The notes beneath the pieces are model-generated. The model was not told the origin of the DNA. It saw only the letters and a program-made list of their open reading frames with translations, and did not search any database. From Streptosporangiaceae bacterium (GTDB lineage: Bacteria; Actinomycetota; Actinomycetes; Streptosporangiales; Streptosporangiaceae), in NCBI GenBank assembly GCA_030041195.1, contig JASHOI010000385.1, positions 1-18,654 of the forward strand: 18,654 nucleotides of DNA, in the 5' to 3' direction. The position numbers and the translations under genes are program-made. The first letter of the stretch is position 1, and every line of letters starts with the position of its first letter. Shown here one piece after another: positions 6,820-14,361 of this stretch.

Positions 6820-7053
6820 TTAGCTGGCGTCGCCGGTTTCGCGCGGCGGTGAGCCGGCCAGCGGCGTGGTGTCCAGGTAGCGGATCTCGTAGACGCGCTC
6901 GGTGAACTTCCAGCCGTCGGCGGTCCGCCGGTAGCGGTCGTGGTAGATGGCGTAGTTCACCTCGGTGTCGCCGTCCAGCCGGATCACGTCGGTGAACTCT
7001 CCGCGCAGCGCCTCGATCTCGACGCGGTCGGCGATGGCCTGAAGGTCGGTCAG
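6820..7053 (-). pseudogene. SnoaL/NTF2-like remnant, probably internally deleted and with a CTG at the expected start
   Basis: The frame reads LTDLQAIADRVEIEALRGEFTD, the usual N-terminal helix of SnoaL-like (NTF2 fold) proteins, then joins within a few residues to NYAIYHDRYRRT and GWKFTERVYEIRYLDTTPLAG, the last two strands. Only 77 residues remain, where the family has about 130-150, so the middle of the cone fold (strands and active-site pocket) is missing. The expected start codon is CTG (7053-7051), overlapping the TGA of the protease gene as CTGA where an ATGA coupling would be normal. No ATG, GTG or TTG is available nearby in frame. I read it as a decaying gene that was once coupled to the protease. 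A short CTG-started product cannot be excluded. Confidence 0.65.
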
Positions 7054-7808
7054 CGGACCAGCCAGCGCGCGCTCACTGCCAGCGCGGCGACCGCGACGAC
7101 CGCAAAGATCATGACCCACGCTCCGCCCGGGACCGGCGTGAGCCGCGCAAGCTGATCGGCGTCGCTGCGCCGTCCGCCGCCGCGGCGGCGCTCGGCGGCC
7201 AGCTCGACCACCGGCCGGATGCCGCCCAGCAGCAGGAACCACGTCATCACATAGCCGAACCCGGCCTGTACGGCAGCGGAGGCGTACAGGCAGACGGCCG
7301 CGACGGCCACCAGCACGGCCAGCACGGCCAGCATGCCGTAGGCGTTGCGGATCGCGACCGCGAGCCCGGCCAGCAGCACGAGGCTGAGCAGCAGCATCGC
7401 GGTCAGGTGCCCGATGGCCAGCAACGCGGCCGCGCCCAGGCCGAGCAGCGGCGGAGCGACGTAGCCGGCCACGGCGGTCAGCGCGACACCGATGCCGTCC
7501 GCCCGCCCCCTCGACCAGGTTTCGCCCGCGGTGCTGCGGTAGATCCGGACCCCGCGCAGGTGCCGCCCGGTGGCCAGCGCCATCAGCGCGTGGCCGCCCT
7601 CGTGCACGATCGTCACCACGGTCCGCGCCACCGGCCAGACCCGGGAGGAAACCACGACGAGCAGCGCGAGCACGCCGCTGCCCAGGACCAGCCAGCGTGG
7701 CGGCAGCGGCTGCACGGCAAACGCGTGGCGCCACGCGGCGTCGGCGTGCCGCCAGAGCCCGTCGAGGACCGAGGACAGGCGAAACGAAGAGCCGACGGCA
7801 TAGTGCAT
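7050..7808 (-). CDS. M50B-like membrane metalloprotease
   Basis: The protein has 252 residues and five or six hydrophobic segments. A transmembrane helix at about 40-66 leads into VVTIVHEGGHALMALATGRH, where HEGGH (69-73) is the zinc-binding HExxH motif of the peptidase M50B-like family. Further helices follow at about 105-170 and 175-205, then a polar Arg/Gly-rich loop and a final helix at about 228-248. Members are integral-membrane site-2-type proteases; many actinobacterial M50B-like proteins are uncharacterised. The RIYRSTAGETWS segment just after the zinc motif is typical of this subgroup. The ATG has no strong Shine-Dalgarno. The 3' end overlaps the SnoaL-like remnant by 4 bases. The gene is divergent from the SHOCT gene across 154 bases containing a strong inverted repeat. 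Confidence 0.88.
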   Translation of the reverse strand: MHYAVGSSFRLSSVLDGLWRHADAAWRHAFAVQPLPPRWLVLGSGVLALLVVVSSRVWPVARTVVTIVHEGGHALMALATGRHLRGVRIYRSTAGETWSRGRADGIGVALTAVAGYVAPPLLGLGAAALLAIGHLTAMLLLSLVLLAGLAVAIRNAYGMLAVLAVLVAVAAVCLYASAAVQAGFGYVMTWFLLLGGIRPVVELAAERRRGGGRRSDADQLARLTPVPGGAWVMIFAVVAVAALAVSARWLVR

Positions 7809-7845
7809 GGTGCAGCCAGGCTAGGCGAGGGATCCCGTTCATGCC

Positions 7846-7881
7846 CGCCTGCAGAGCACGCCTGCGGCAGGTCTGCAGGCG
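7846..7881. promoter_or_regulatory. Inverted repeat (possible operator) between the protease and SHOCT genes
   Basis: CGCCTGCAGA (7846-7855) and TCTGCAGGCG (7872-7881) are perfect 10-base arms around a 16-base spacer, which itself holds a nested CCTG-CGG-CAGG. The element lies 38 bases upstream of the protease ATG and 81 bases upstream of the SHOCT ATG, so a bound regulator could control both divergent genes. Confidence 0.45.
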
Positions 7882-7962
7882 ACGTTCAGGTTGGGGTTGT
7901 GTTCTGGAACTGCGGGGAGGGGCCGGCAGCAAGGTTCAGGCCCGCAGGAAGAAGGCAAACAG

Positions 7963-8274
7963 ATGTTCTGGTACAGCGGCCTGGGCTGGGCGTGGGGACT
8001 CGGCTCGATATTGTTCTGGGTGCTGATCGCGGTGGCCATCGTCGCCCTCGTCCGGGTGTTCACGCGCGGCCGGATGGGCCCGCCCTACGCCGGTTACGCG
8101 GGAGGACCGGGGCCGTACGGCCCGCCCGGGCCGGGGCATGCGCCATCGCCCGAGCAGATCCTGGCGGAACGGTTCGCCCGGGGCGAGATCGACCAGGACG
8201 AGTTCCACGAGCGGATGGCCGCGCTCCGCGCCCAGGCCCCGGATGGCGGTCCCGCGGCCGGGCCCGCCAACTGA
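7963..8274 (+). CDS. SHOCT domain membrane protein
   Basis: The protein has 103 residues from ATG 7963, preceded by AGGAAGAAGG at about 8 bases. One transmembrane helix (about 13-33, ILFWVLIAVAIVALV) is followed by a Gly/Pro/Tyr-rich linker (37-62) and a C-terminal SHOCT motif, EQILAERFARGEIDQDEFHERMAAL (about 64-88). SHOCT is a short module found at the C-terminus of many small membrane proteins and is thought to mediate oligomerisation or protein interaction. The exact role is unknown. The open frame continues upstream to 7891, but that extension lacks the family pattern and a ribosome binding site. It is divergent from the M50B-like protease. Confidence 0.9.
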   Translation: MFWYSGLGWAWGLGSILFWVLIAVAIVALVRVFTRGRMGPPYAGYAGGPGPYGPPGPGHAPSPEQILAERFARGEIDQDEFHERMAALRAQAPDGGPAAGPAN

Positions 8275-8312
8275 CCCGGCCGAGGCCGCCGCGCAGGCGG
8301 GACCGGGCGCCG

Positions 8313-8345
8313 TGATCGCCGCTCATTTCACCCGGGCGGCGATCA
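8313..8345. terminator. Bidirectional hairpin terminator between the SHOCT and GNAT genes
   Basis: TGATCGCCGC (8313-8322) pairs perfectly with GCGGCGATCA (8336-8345) around a 13-base loop. It lies 38 bases after the SHOCT stop and covers the stop codon of the convergent GNAT gene, the usual place for a shared terminator. No U-tract is present on either side. Confidence 0.5.
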
Positions 8346-8840
8346 GGCGCGGCGGCCATCAAGAGAACGTGCCATGCCTATCTCGGTAACCTGCGCATTG
8401 GACGGCAAGGGCTGCTGTTCCGCGGTCGGCCGGAACCCGCAGCGCTCGTAGAGCAAGCGGGCATGGTCATTGTTCTCGGCCACCCACAGGTGCACCCGCG
8501 GCACACCCTTGGCCCGGGCCCAGCCGACAACGGCTTCAACCAGCGCCTCGCCGATCCCGCGCCCGCGCGCCCGCGGGCTGACCCACATCGCCACCAGCTC
8601 GATCGTGCCCGGCCCGGCCTCGAACCCGCCGGCGATCCCGACCGGCGCGGTCCCGAGTTCCGGCGTGTAGGCGAGGAAGTTGCATCCGCGGGCGATTCTG
8701 CGCTGCCAGTCGGGTTCGGCGAACGCGGCCTCGCGCTCATAGGTTGACGCGAAGGCTTGCGGAGCGTCCCGCAACGATGCCAGCCGGATGTCGCGCATGG
8801 CCTGCCAGCCGTCCGCGTCTATCTCCCGTATCTCGACCAT
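8343..8840 (-). CDS. GNAT family N-acetyltransferase
   Basis: The protein has 165 residues. The acetyl-CoA pyrophosphate loop is RARGRGIGEAL (about 90-100), preceded by the strand IELVAMWVSP and followed by VVGWARAKGVPRVHLWVAENNDHARLLYERCGFRPT, the complete motif A-B pattern of a GNAT enzyme. The N-terminal part, DIRLASLRDAPQAFASTYEREAAF, is typical of a common actinobacterial subgroup. The acceptor substrate is unknown. GGGAGAG lies about 8 bases upstream of the ATG. The gene lies 67 bases downstream of the MFS transporter on the same strand, so the two may be co-transcribed. Confidence 0.95.
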   Translation of the reverse strand: MVEIREIDADGWQAMRDIRLASLRDAPQAFASTYEREAAFAEPDWQRRIARGCNFLAYTPELGTAPVGIAGGFEAGPGTIELVAMWVSPRARGRGIGEALVEAVVGWARAKGVPRVHLWVAENNDHARLLYERCGFRPTAEQQPLPSNAQVTEIGMARSLDGRRA

Positions 8841-8907
8841 GCGACATGCTCTCCCGGCGGCTACGGCTGGTCCAAGCCCTTTTCGCAGCGGTCCGGGCGG
8901 CTGTTCA

Positions 8908-10275
8908 TCACCGAATCCGGGGCCTCACGGCAGCCGGTCGCTGACCGGCAATCCCCAACGGCAGGACAGCCGTTTCACGGGCATGCAGCGGCATGTCTTC
9001 CAGACTGCGGCCGGCCGGTTCGGGCAGAACCAAGGTGAGCGCGAGGCCCAGCACGGCTACCCCGGCAGTAAGCAACAGGGTGCCCCGCAGCCCGAGCCAG
9101 TCGTTCAGCAGCGGGAACAGGAAGACGCCGATGAAGGCGCCAAGCTTGCCGATGCCGGCCGAAATGCCGTGCCCGGTGGTGCGCATACTGACCGGGTACA
9201 GCTCGCTGGGCATTACGAACGTGGTCATGTTGGGGCCGAACTCGGTGAAAAAGTAGCTCACCCCGTACACCAGCAAGAACGGGACCACCATGGTGGTCAT
9301 GCCCGGTATCGCCGCGATGATCAGGAAACACAGACCCATCATCGCGAACCCAAGCAGCTGGAGCCGGCGGTGCCCGATCTTGTCCAGCCGGGCGATCGCG
9401 AGCACGTAGCCCGGCACCGCAGCGACCACGAAGATGGCTAGCTGGAGGGCGATCTTGGTCATGGTGGAGGCGTGCGGCGAGATCAGCGACAGGATCTGCG
9501 GGGTGGAGATCGTGTTGCCGTAGTAGGCGTAGTCGAGCAGGAACCAGGTCCCGGCCGTGCCCGCCAGCATGATCAGCCAGCGGCGGTCGGTGAGGAACGC
9601 CCGCAGCCCCATCTGCTGCCGCTCTGCCTGACCTCGCACCTGAATCTGGTAGCGCGGCGACTCGGGCATCCGGGTGCGCAGGTAGACCACTGCGGCGGCC
9701 GGCAGGGCGCCAAGACCGAGCAGGATGCGCCACACCATATCGTCGCCGAGCCCGCCGCCGAGTAGAGCCAGGGCGACGAGCGGGCCGACGATCAGCCCGA
9801 GCGCCTGGGTGCCAAACACCATCCCGACCAGCCTGCCGCGGTCCTTGCGGTTGGCGTACTCGCTCACCATCACCGCGCTGACCGGGTAGTCACCGCCGAC
9901 GCCGAACCCCAGCACGAAGCGAAACCCAATCAGCACCCAGAACGACGGCGCCAGCGCCGACCCCAGGGCCCCGGCGATCGTGATCACTGCGACCAGCCAG
10001 TACACGTGCTTGCGGCCGATCACGTCGGCGAACCGCCCGAACACGAACGCGCCGACGAACGCGGCAAACAGCATGGTGGAGTTGAGCAGGGCGAGGTGGC
10101 CTGGGCTCAGGCTCCAGTCCTTAGTGATCAGCGCCGAGGCCACCCCGATGACGAACAGGTCATAGGCATCGGTGAAGAATCCCGTCCCCGACGCAAGCAC
10201 CGCCCGCAGGTGGACCCGGCCCAGCGATGCCTCATCCAGTTCCGCGATCAGGTCCCGGGCACGGATATCGGTCAC
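8908..10275 (-). CDS. MFS transporter of the phosphate:H+ symporter (PHS) type
   Basis: The protein has 455 residues and twelve hydrophobic segments. FFTDAYDLFVIG (about 33-44) in the first helix and GFGVGGDYPVSAVMVSEYANRKDRG (about 122-146) are the hallmarks of the PHS family (Pho84-like). FGRFADVIGRK is the MFS loop 2-3 motif, and SELYPVSMRTTGHGISAGIGKLGAFIG is the corresponding C-terminal signature. Characterised members are fungal and plant inorganic-phosphate:proton symporters; bacterial homologues may carry other anions or metabolites, so the substrate is inferred only. The GTG start has GGGAG about 5 bases upstream. It sits at the plasma membrane. The GNAT gene follows on the same strand. 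Confidence 0.9.
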   Translation of the reverse strand: MTDIRARDLIAELDEASLGRVHLRAVLASGTGFFTDAYDLFVIGVASALITKDWSLSPGHLALLNSTMLFAAFVGAFVFGRFADVIGRKHVYWLVAVITIAGALGSALAPSFWVLIGFRFVLGFGVGGDYPVSAVMVSEYANRKDRGRLVGMVFGTQALGLIVGPLVALALLGGGLGDDMVWRILLGLGALPAAAVVYLRTRMPESPRYQIQVRGQAERQQMGLRAFLTDRRWLIMLAGTAGTWFLLDYAYYGNTISTPQILSLISPHASTMTKIALQLAIFVVAAVPGYVLAIARLDKIGHRRLQLLGFAMMGLCFLIIAAIPGMTTMVVPFLLVYGVSYFFTEFGPNMTTFVMPSELYPVSMRTTGHGISAGIGKLGAFIGVFLFPLLNDWLGLRGTLLLTAGVAVLGLALTLVLPEPAGRSLEDMPLHARETAVLPLGIAGQRPAAVRPRIR

Positions 10276-10579
10276 CGCATCTCCCAGTGCTCAGGCCCTG
10301 TCTCGCGGCGGGCCGCATGCTGCCTGCTGCGCCGGAAGCTATCGGGCTAACGCAACGCGCCGCCGACTTGCAAATGAATAGAAAGTGAATGCACGATGAT
10401 CGAAACCTAAATTCGGCGGAGCGGCACCGAGCTTGCGGGTCGCCGAGGACGGCGCGGACTGCGCGCCAGACCGCCGGCGGCTTGCCGCGCTGTCACCTTG
10501 CGTTTACCGGCGCCGGTAAGGGTGAGGTGGTCGGTTCGGGCCAAGCGGAGTCGCCCAGACCGCACTAGGGAGCACACGA
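10276..10579. other. Divergent intergenic region between the MFS and zinc-motif genes
   Basis: These 304 bases carry one clearly AT-richer stretch (about 10366-10415) in an otherwise GC-rich region, which probably holds promoter elements for one or both divergent genes. I could not place a convincing -35/-10 pair. A perfect 16-base palindrome lies at 10504-10519. I see no coding frame or RNA gene. Confidence 0.45.
10504..10519. promoter_or_regulatory. Perfect 16-base palindrome (possible operator)
   Basis: TTACCGGC followed directly by GCCGGTAA is a perfect two-fold symmetric site, 60 bases upstream of the GTG of the zinc-motif gene. Sites of this form are typical for dimeric TetR- or MarR-like regulators. 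No such regulator gene is adjacent. Confidence 0.45.
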
Positions 10580-11278
10580 GTGTTAGCAGATATCCGGGAG
10601 TGTGAGCAGTGCGGCGCCTCGTTCGCGCCGCGGCGCGAGCACGCCCGGTTCTGCTCGGTCTCCTGCCGGGCCGCCTGGAACCGCGAGCACATCGGGGATC
10701 TGGCCGCCGGGGCGAACGCATTGGCGTGGTCGGTCACCGCGATGGGCGAGAGCACCGGACAACTGTCAGAGGTTAGCGCAGCCGATAAATCGCGTGGACT
10801 CACGGTGATCAGCGAGGCGGTCTGGTGGGTCACCATCGTTGACGCCACATTGGTGCGCTATCACCCAGCACCCTATGACAGGGTGATGGCACGCCAAGCT
10901 CTCGCACAGCGCCCGCTGGTCGCGGAAACCCTGGCGGGCCTGCGCTTCGTCCGCAACAAGATCGGCGGCGGAGCCGATCTTGGCGAGTTGGCCGAACCCG
11001 GCACGCCCAGTCCTCACGCGGGGGAAGGGAGGGTCACGGGCTGGGTCTGGAGGCCCGTGCCCGAGCCCGCGCTGGGGTCGCTGCCGCCACGCAGGCGGGA
11101 ATGGGAGATAACGAGGTACCGGGGCTACCAGGCGCAGCTAGCGGGTCACACCATCGGCGAGACCCTGGGCCGGGCTGCGGCATTCCTCAGCCTGGCTGCC
11201 GCGAACGCACAGGCGATCACGGACACCAGGGCCCGGGCCCGGACGCTGAATCTGGACCCGATACTGGGACGCCCGTGA
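10580..11278 (+). CDS. Hypothetical protein with N-terminal Cys4 zinc-binding motif
   Basis: The protein has 232 residues from GTG, with GGGAG about 8 bases upstream. The N-terminus ECEQCGASFAPRREHARFCSVSCRAAWN places Cys8, Cys11, Cys25 and Cys29 in a C-x2-C-x13-C-x3-C arrangement, a small zinc knuckle of the MYND/FCS-like sort seen in many actinobacterial hypothetical proteins. The rest is helical: SEAVWWVTIVDATLVRYHP (about 77-95), ETLAGLRFVRNKIGG (115-129), a Pro/Gly-rich linker, then RRREWEITRYRGYQAQLAGHTIGETLGRAAAFLSLAAANA. No catalytic motif is seen. It may bind nucleic acid or protein through the zinc knuckle. There is no membrane segment. Confidence 0.8.
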   Translation: MLADIRECEQCGASFAPRREHARFCSVSCRAAWNREHIGDLAAGANALAWSVTAMGESTGQLSEVSAADKSRGLTVISEAVWWVTIVDATLVRYHPAPYDRVMARQALAQRPLVAETLAGLRFVRNKIGGGADLGELAEPGTPSPHAGEGRVTGWVWRPVPEPALGSLPPRRREWEITRYRGYQAQLAGHTIGETLGRAAAFLSLAAANAQAITDTRARARTLNLDPILGRP

Positions 11279-11287
11279 TCTGGGCGT
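11269..11287 (+). terminator. Weak hairpin at the end of the zinc-motif gene
   Basis: ACGCCC (11269-11274) pairs with GGGCGT (11282-11287) around a 7-base loop and overlaps the TGA at 11276-11278. It is short and has no U-tract, so it is only a possible terminator. The next 130 bases up to 11416 contain nothing I can support. Confidence 0.25.
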
Positions 11288-11416
11288 GCGCCTGGAACGT
11301 GAGGTCCGGCAGAAGAATGCGGGGCAGCGCACGCACACGCTGGTGGGAATCGGCGCGCTTGCCCCTCTCTCGCTGGCTTGCAGCCCTATATCGGACGAAA
11401 GAAACCGTGGGAGCCG

Positions 11417-11608
11417 TCATGCGGGCGGGCGGCGGCTGGTGAAGTACCGGATGAGGTACTCGCCGATCAGAACGGCAGCACCGACGCCGCCGATGAAGAG
11501 GATCAGCACCCCGACGGTGTACAGGTCAGGCTCGACCAACCCGAGTACGCCGATGACCAGCCCCAGCAAGATGACCAGGGCAATCGCTCCGACGTTTCTC
11601 CTGCTCAT
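11417..11608 (-). CDS. Small two-helix membrane protein
   Basis: The protein has 63 residues from ATG 11608-11606: MSRRNVG, then two hydrophobic helices (about 8-27 and 33-55), and a basic end (YFTSRRPPA). The positive charges at both ends suggest a hairpin with its termini in the cytoplasm. No family is recognised. The Shine-Dalgarno (AGGGG) is 12 bases away, longer than ideal. A longer frame to 11812 has a Cys/Arg-rich extension antisense to the cydA 5' end and is not credible. It is divergent from cydA with 135 bases between them, so it may respond to the same control region. Confidence 0.6.
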   Translation of the reverse strand: MSRRNVGAIALVILLGLVIGVLGLVEPDLYTVGVLILFIGGVGAAVLIGEYLIRYFTSRRPPA

Positions 11609-11649
11609 AAACCCGACGTACCCCTGGCAGAGCGTTGGTTCTGCTTCCA

Positions 11650-11695
11650 TGTGTACCCGGAGTACGGCAGCGGTACACAAAGCGTAGCGGCTTTG
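11650..11695. promoter_or_regulatory. Overlapping inverted repeats upstream of cydAB
   Basis: TGTGTACC (11650-11657) and GGTACACA (11672-11679) are perfect 8-base arms around a 14-base spacer that holds a third GTAC (11662-11665). Directly abutting it, CAAAGC (11678-11683) pairs with GCTTTG (11690-11695) around a 6-base loop. The element lies about 50-95 bases before the cydA start, where an operator for a redox or oxygen regulator would be expected. It is not a canonical Rex site. Confidence 0.5.
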
Positions 11696-11743
11696 CAGCC
11701 GCGATCCGGGCACGCAGCGGACGGGGGTCGCGCGTTGGGCGCA

Positions 11744-13141
11744 GTGGCGCACGTTCTGGCCGTGAACCCGGTGCCGGCCCGGTCGCAGATGGGGTCGTCG
11801 CTCGGGTTCCACATCATCCTCGCGTGTTTCGGCATCGCGTTCGCGGCCGTGATCATGATCGAGGAATGGATCGGCATCAGGCGCGGCGATGCCGCGGCGC
11901 TGCTGCTCGCGCGCCGGTGGTCGAAGGTCATGGCGGTGCTGGTTGCGGTCGGCGCGGTATCGGGGACCGTGCTGTCGTACGAGATGGGTCTGCTGTGGCC
12001 GGGCCTCATGGGCCGGTTCGGCGCGGCGATCGGCTTCCCGTTCTCAATGGAGGGAATCTTCTTCTTCCTGGAGGCGATCTTCGTCGGCGTGTACCTGTAC
12101 GGGTGGCAGCGGCTGCCGGCCTGGGCGCACTGGTGGAGCGGCATGCCGATCGTGGTGTTCGGGATCCTGGGCGCACTGTCGGTGGTCGCGGCGAACTCCT
12201 GGATGAACTCGCCCGCCGGGTACACGCTCAGCCACGGCAAGATCACCAAAGTCGACCCGGTGTCGGTGTTCTTCAACGCCTCGACACCGTACGAGACCGC
12301 ACACATGGTGCTCGCCGCGTACATGGTGACCGGATTCCTCATCGCCGGCGTCTACGCGGTCGGACTGCTCCGTGGCCGCCGGGATCGCTATCACCGGCTC
12401 GGCTTCGCCGTCCCGTTCACCGTGGCCGGGATCGCGGCCCCGCTGCAGGTGATGATGGGCGACATCATCGCCCGGTTCGTCGCGCACAACCAGCCGGTCA
12501 AGTTCGCCGCGATGGAATACGTCACCAAGACCACGCGGGAAGCTCCCGAATGGATCGGCGGGATCCTGATCAACGGCCGCGTCTACTTCGGCGCCGCCAT
12601 CCCGGGGTTCGACTCGATCTTGGTCGGGTTCAACCCGCACACCGAGGTCATCGGGTGGGACAGCGTGCCCCCGGACCAGCGGCCGCCGCTGGTCACACTC
12701 ATCCACCTGAGCTTCGACCTGATGGTGGGCATCGGCTTCTTCCTGCTCGCGCTCGCGGCGTGGCAGGCCTGGTGGTGGTGGTTCCACCGCCGGCTGCTGC
12801 TGACCGCGTGGTTCCTGGTGCCGTCTGCCCTCGGCGGCGTGGCTGCGGTGGCCGCGATGGAGGCGGGGTGGATCGTCACCGAGGTCGGCCGCCAGCCATG
12901 GATCGTCTACCGGGTGATGCTGGTCAGCCAGGCGGTCACCCCAGCCAGCGGGGTTACCGTCACGCTGGCGGTGATGCTCGTCCTGTACGCGATCTTGACG
13001 GTGGTCTCGATCGGCGTCCCGATGGTCATGTCACGCCGGTGGCGGAACGAAACGCCCGCCGAAGAGGAGGCCGAGCAGGTGCCGTACGGCCCCTCGCCGG
13101 CCGCGGCCGGGGCATCCTCGGGCCGGCCGGAGGCTCCATGA
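11744..13141 (+). CDS. cydA: Cytochrome bd quinol oxidase subunit I (CydA)
   Basis: With the GTG at 11744 the protein has 465 residues, usual for actinobacterial CydA. It oxidises quinol and reduces O2 to water with high affinity in the plasma membrane, together with CydB. His23 (SSLGFH) corresponds to the high-spin haem b595 ligand, and His187 (YETAHMV) to a b558 ligand. Glu103 and Glu110 (SMEGIFFFLE) match the haem-proximal glutamates, Lys253 and Glu258 (VKFAAMEY) the quinol-site pair, and GRQPW (382-386) is the family signature. The Q-loop is short. About nine transmembrane helices are present. In-frame TTG 11735 and GTG 11762 are other possible starts; upstream residues in the long open frame are antisense to the small membrane gene. 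The stop overlaps the cydB start as ATGA. Confidence 0.96.
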   Translation: MAHVLAVNPVPARSQMGSSLGFHIILACFGIAFAAVIMIEEWIGIRRGDAAALLLARRWSKVMAVLVAVGAVSGTVLSYEMGLLWPGLMGRFGAAIGFPFSMEGIFFFLEAIFVGVYLYGWQRLPAWAHWWSGMPIVVFGILGALSVVAANSWMNSPAGYTLSHGKITKVDPVSVFFNASTPYETAHMVLAAYMVTGFLIAGVYAVGLLRGRRDRYHRLGFAVPFTVAGIAAPLQVMMGDIIARFVAHNQPVKFAAMEYVTKTTREAPEWIGGILINGRVYFGAAIPGFDSILVGFNPHTEVIGWDSVPPDQRPPLVTLIHLSFDLMVGIGFFLLALAAWQAWWWWFHRRLLLTAWFLVPSALGGVAAVAAMEAGWIVTEVGRQPWIVYRVMLVSQAVTPASGVTVTLAVMLVLYAILTVVSIGVPMVMSRRWRNETPAEEEAEQVPYGPSPAAAGASSGRPEAP

Positions 13142-14319
13142 GCCCTTCGCCGGAGGCCATCGCGGTCGCCGTGATCCTGGTCGTGGTGATCGCAGCGTAC
13201 GCGCTGTTCGGCGGGGCCGATTTCGGCGGCGGCATGTGGGACCTGGTGGCGGGCGGCGCCAGCCGCGGCGCGGTTCCGCGGGAGCTCATCGACGAGTCCA
13301 TCACCCCGGTCTGGGAAGCCAACCACGTCTGGCTGGTCTTCATCCTGGTGCTGCTGTGGACGGCGTTCCCGCCCGCGTTCGCGGCCATCATGACCGCGCT
13401 CTTCGTGCCGCTCAGCCTGTCCGCGCTGGGCATCGTCCTGCGCGGCGTCGGGTTCGCGTTCCGGCACACCGCGCAGCGGCTGCAGATGCAGCGGCTCACC
13501 GGCGCGCTGTTCGCCGCCGCTTCACTGATTACACCGTTTTTCATGGGCACCGTCATCGGAGCCGTCGCCACCGGGCGGGTGCCCGTGCACCCCGTTGGCA
13601 ACATCCTCGCCGCCTGGACGTCGCCCACCGCGATCCTCACCGGGTTCCTGTTCGTAGCGGCCTGCGCCTACGTCAGCGCGGTATACCTGGTCCTGGAGGC
13701 CCGCCAGCGCGGGCACCAAGAGCTGACGCGCTACTTCTCGCTGCGCGCCACCGCAGCCGGCGTGCTCACCGGCGCTCTCGCGGGCGCAACGTTCGCCGAA
13801 CTGTCGAACAGCGCGCCACACGTCTACGCCCGCCTGACAGGCATCGCGCTGCCGCTCGTGGCGATCTCGATCGTCGCGGGGATCGCCGTGCTGGGCATGC
13901 TCTGGCTGCGCTGGTACCACGCAGCCATCCTGCGGCTGACGGCCGCGATCGCCGTTGCGACCGTGGTATTTGGCTGGGGACTGGCGCAGTACCCCTACCT
14001 GCTGCCCACCTCGCTCCCGCTGGCCGCGGGCAGCGCACCCACCGCGACCCTGGTGGCGGAATTCGTGGTCGTGGGCCTCGCACTGCTGCTCGTGGCGCCC
14101 GGGTTCGCCCTGCTCTACTTCCTGCAGCAACGGCGCCTGCTGACGGCAGCGGAGACCGATGCCCACCTGCGGCTGGCCGCCCGGCTCGAACAGGCCGTTC
14201 CCGGCCGGCCCGCGGCCGCCCCCGCGCCCGCCTGGGGCCGGAAAGCGACCGCGCTGGTGCTGGCCGTGCTGGCCATCAAGGCGATCCGGGACGCGTTCTC
14301 GTCCCCGCGCCGCAGATGA
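13138..14319 (+). CDS. cydB: Cytochrome bd quinol oxidase subunit II (CydB)
   Basis: The protein has 393 residues from the ATG that overlaps the cydA stop (ATGA), with GGAGG about 6 bases upstream, so it is translationally coupled. The N-terminus AYALFGGADFGGGMWDLVAGG (about 20-40) and the motif ESITPVWEANHVWLVFILVLLWTAFPPAF (about 52-80) are diagnostic for CydB. Eight or nine transmembrane helices follow. CydB forms a heterodimer with CydA and stabilises the haem-binding core. A long overlapping frame reading through cydA is an artefact. No cydC, cydD or cydX-like gene follows within the window, so cytochrome bd assembly factors must be elsewhere if the enzyme is functional. Confidence 0.97.
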   Translation: MSPSPEAIAVAVILVVVIAAYALFGGADFGGGMWDLVAGGASRGAVPRELIDESITPVWEANHVWLVFILVLLWTAFPPAFAAIMTALFVPLSLSALGIVLRGVGFAFRHTAQRLQMQRLTGALFAAASLITPFFMGTVIGAVATGRVPVHPVGNILAAWTSPTAILTGFLFVAACAYVSAVYLVLEARQRGHQELTRYFSLRATAAGVLTGALAGATFAELSNSAPHVYARLTGIALPLVAISIVAGIAVLGMLWLRWYHAAILRLTAAIAVATVVFGWGLAQYPYLLPTSLPLAAGSAPTATLVAEFVVVGLALLLVAPGFALLYFLQQRRLLTAAETDAHLRLAARLEQAVPGRPAAAPAPAWGRKATALVLAVLAIKAIRDAFSSPRRR

Positions 14320-14361
14320 CGGGTTTACCCTCGGGTTAGCTACGCGAGAGAAGAGGTCGCC

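Noticed and set aside
6820..7932. A 370-residue minus-strand frame.
   Set aside because: Only its last 77 residues look like protein (SnoaL-like remnant). The rest is the shifted frame of the M50B-like protease, Arg/Ala rich and without family character.
11634..11700. Rex operator upstream of cydA.
   Set aside because: A TGTG...CACA pattern exists, but the arms are 14 bases apart with GTAC cores, unlike the compact TGTGAAC-type Rex site.
11635..14319. An 894-residue plus-strand frame ending in CydB.
   Set aside because: The part before 13138 is an out-of-frame reading of cydA. CydB starts at the ATGA overlap with a good ribosome site.
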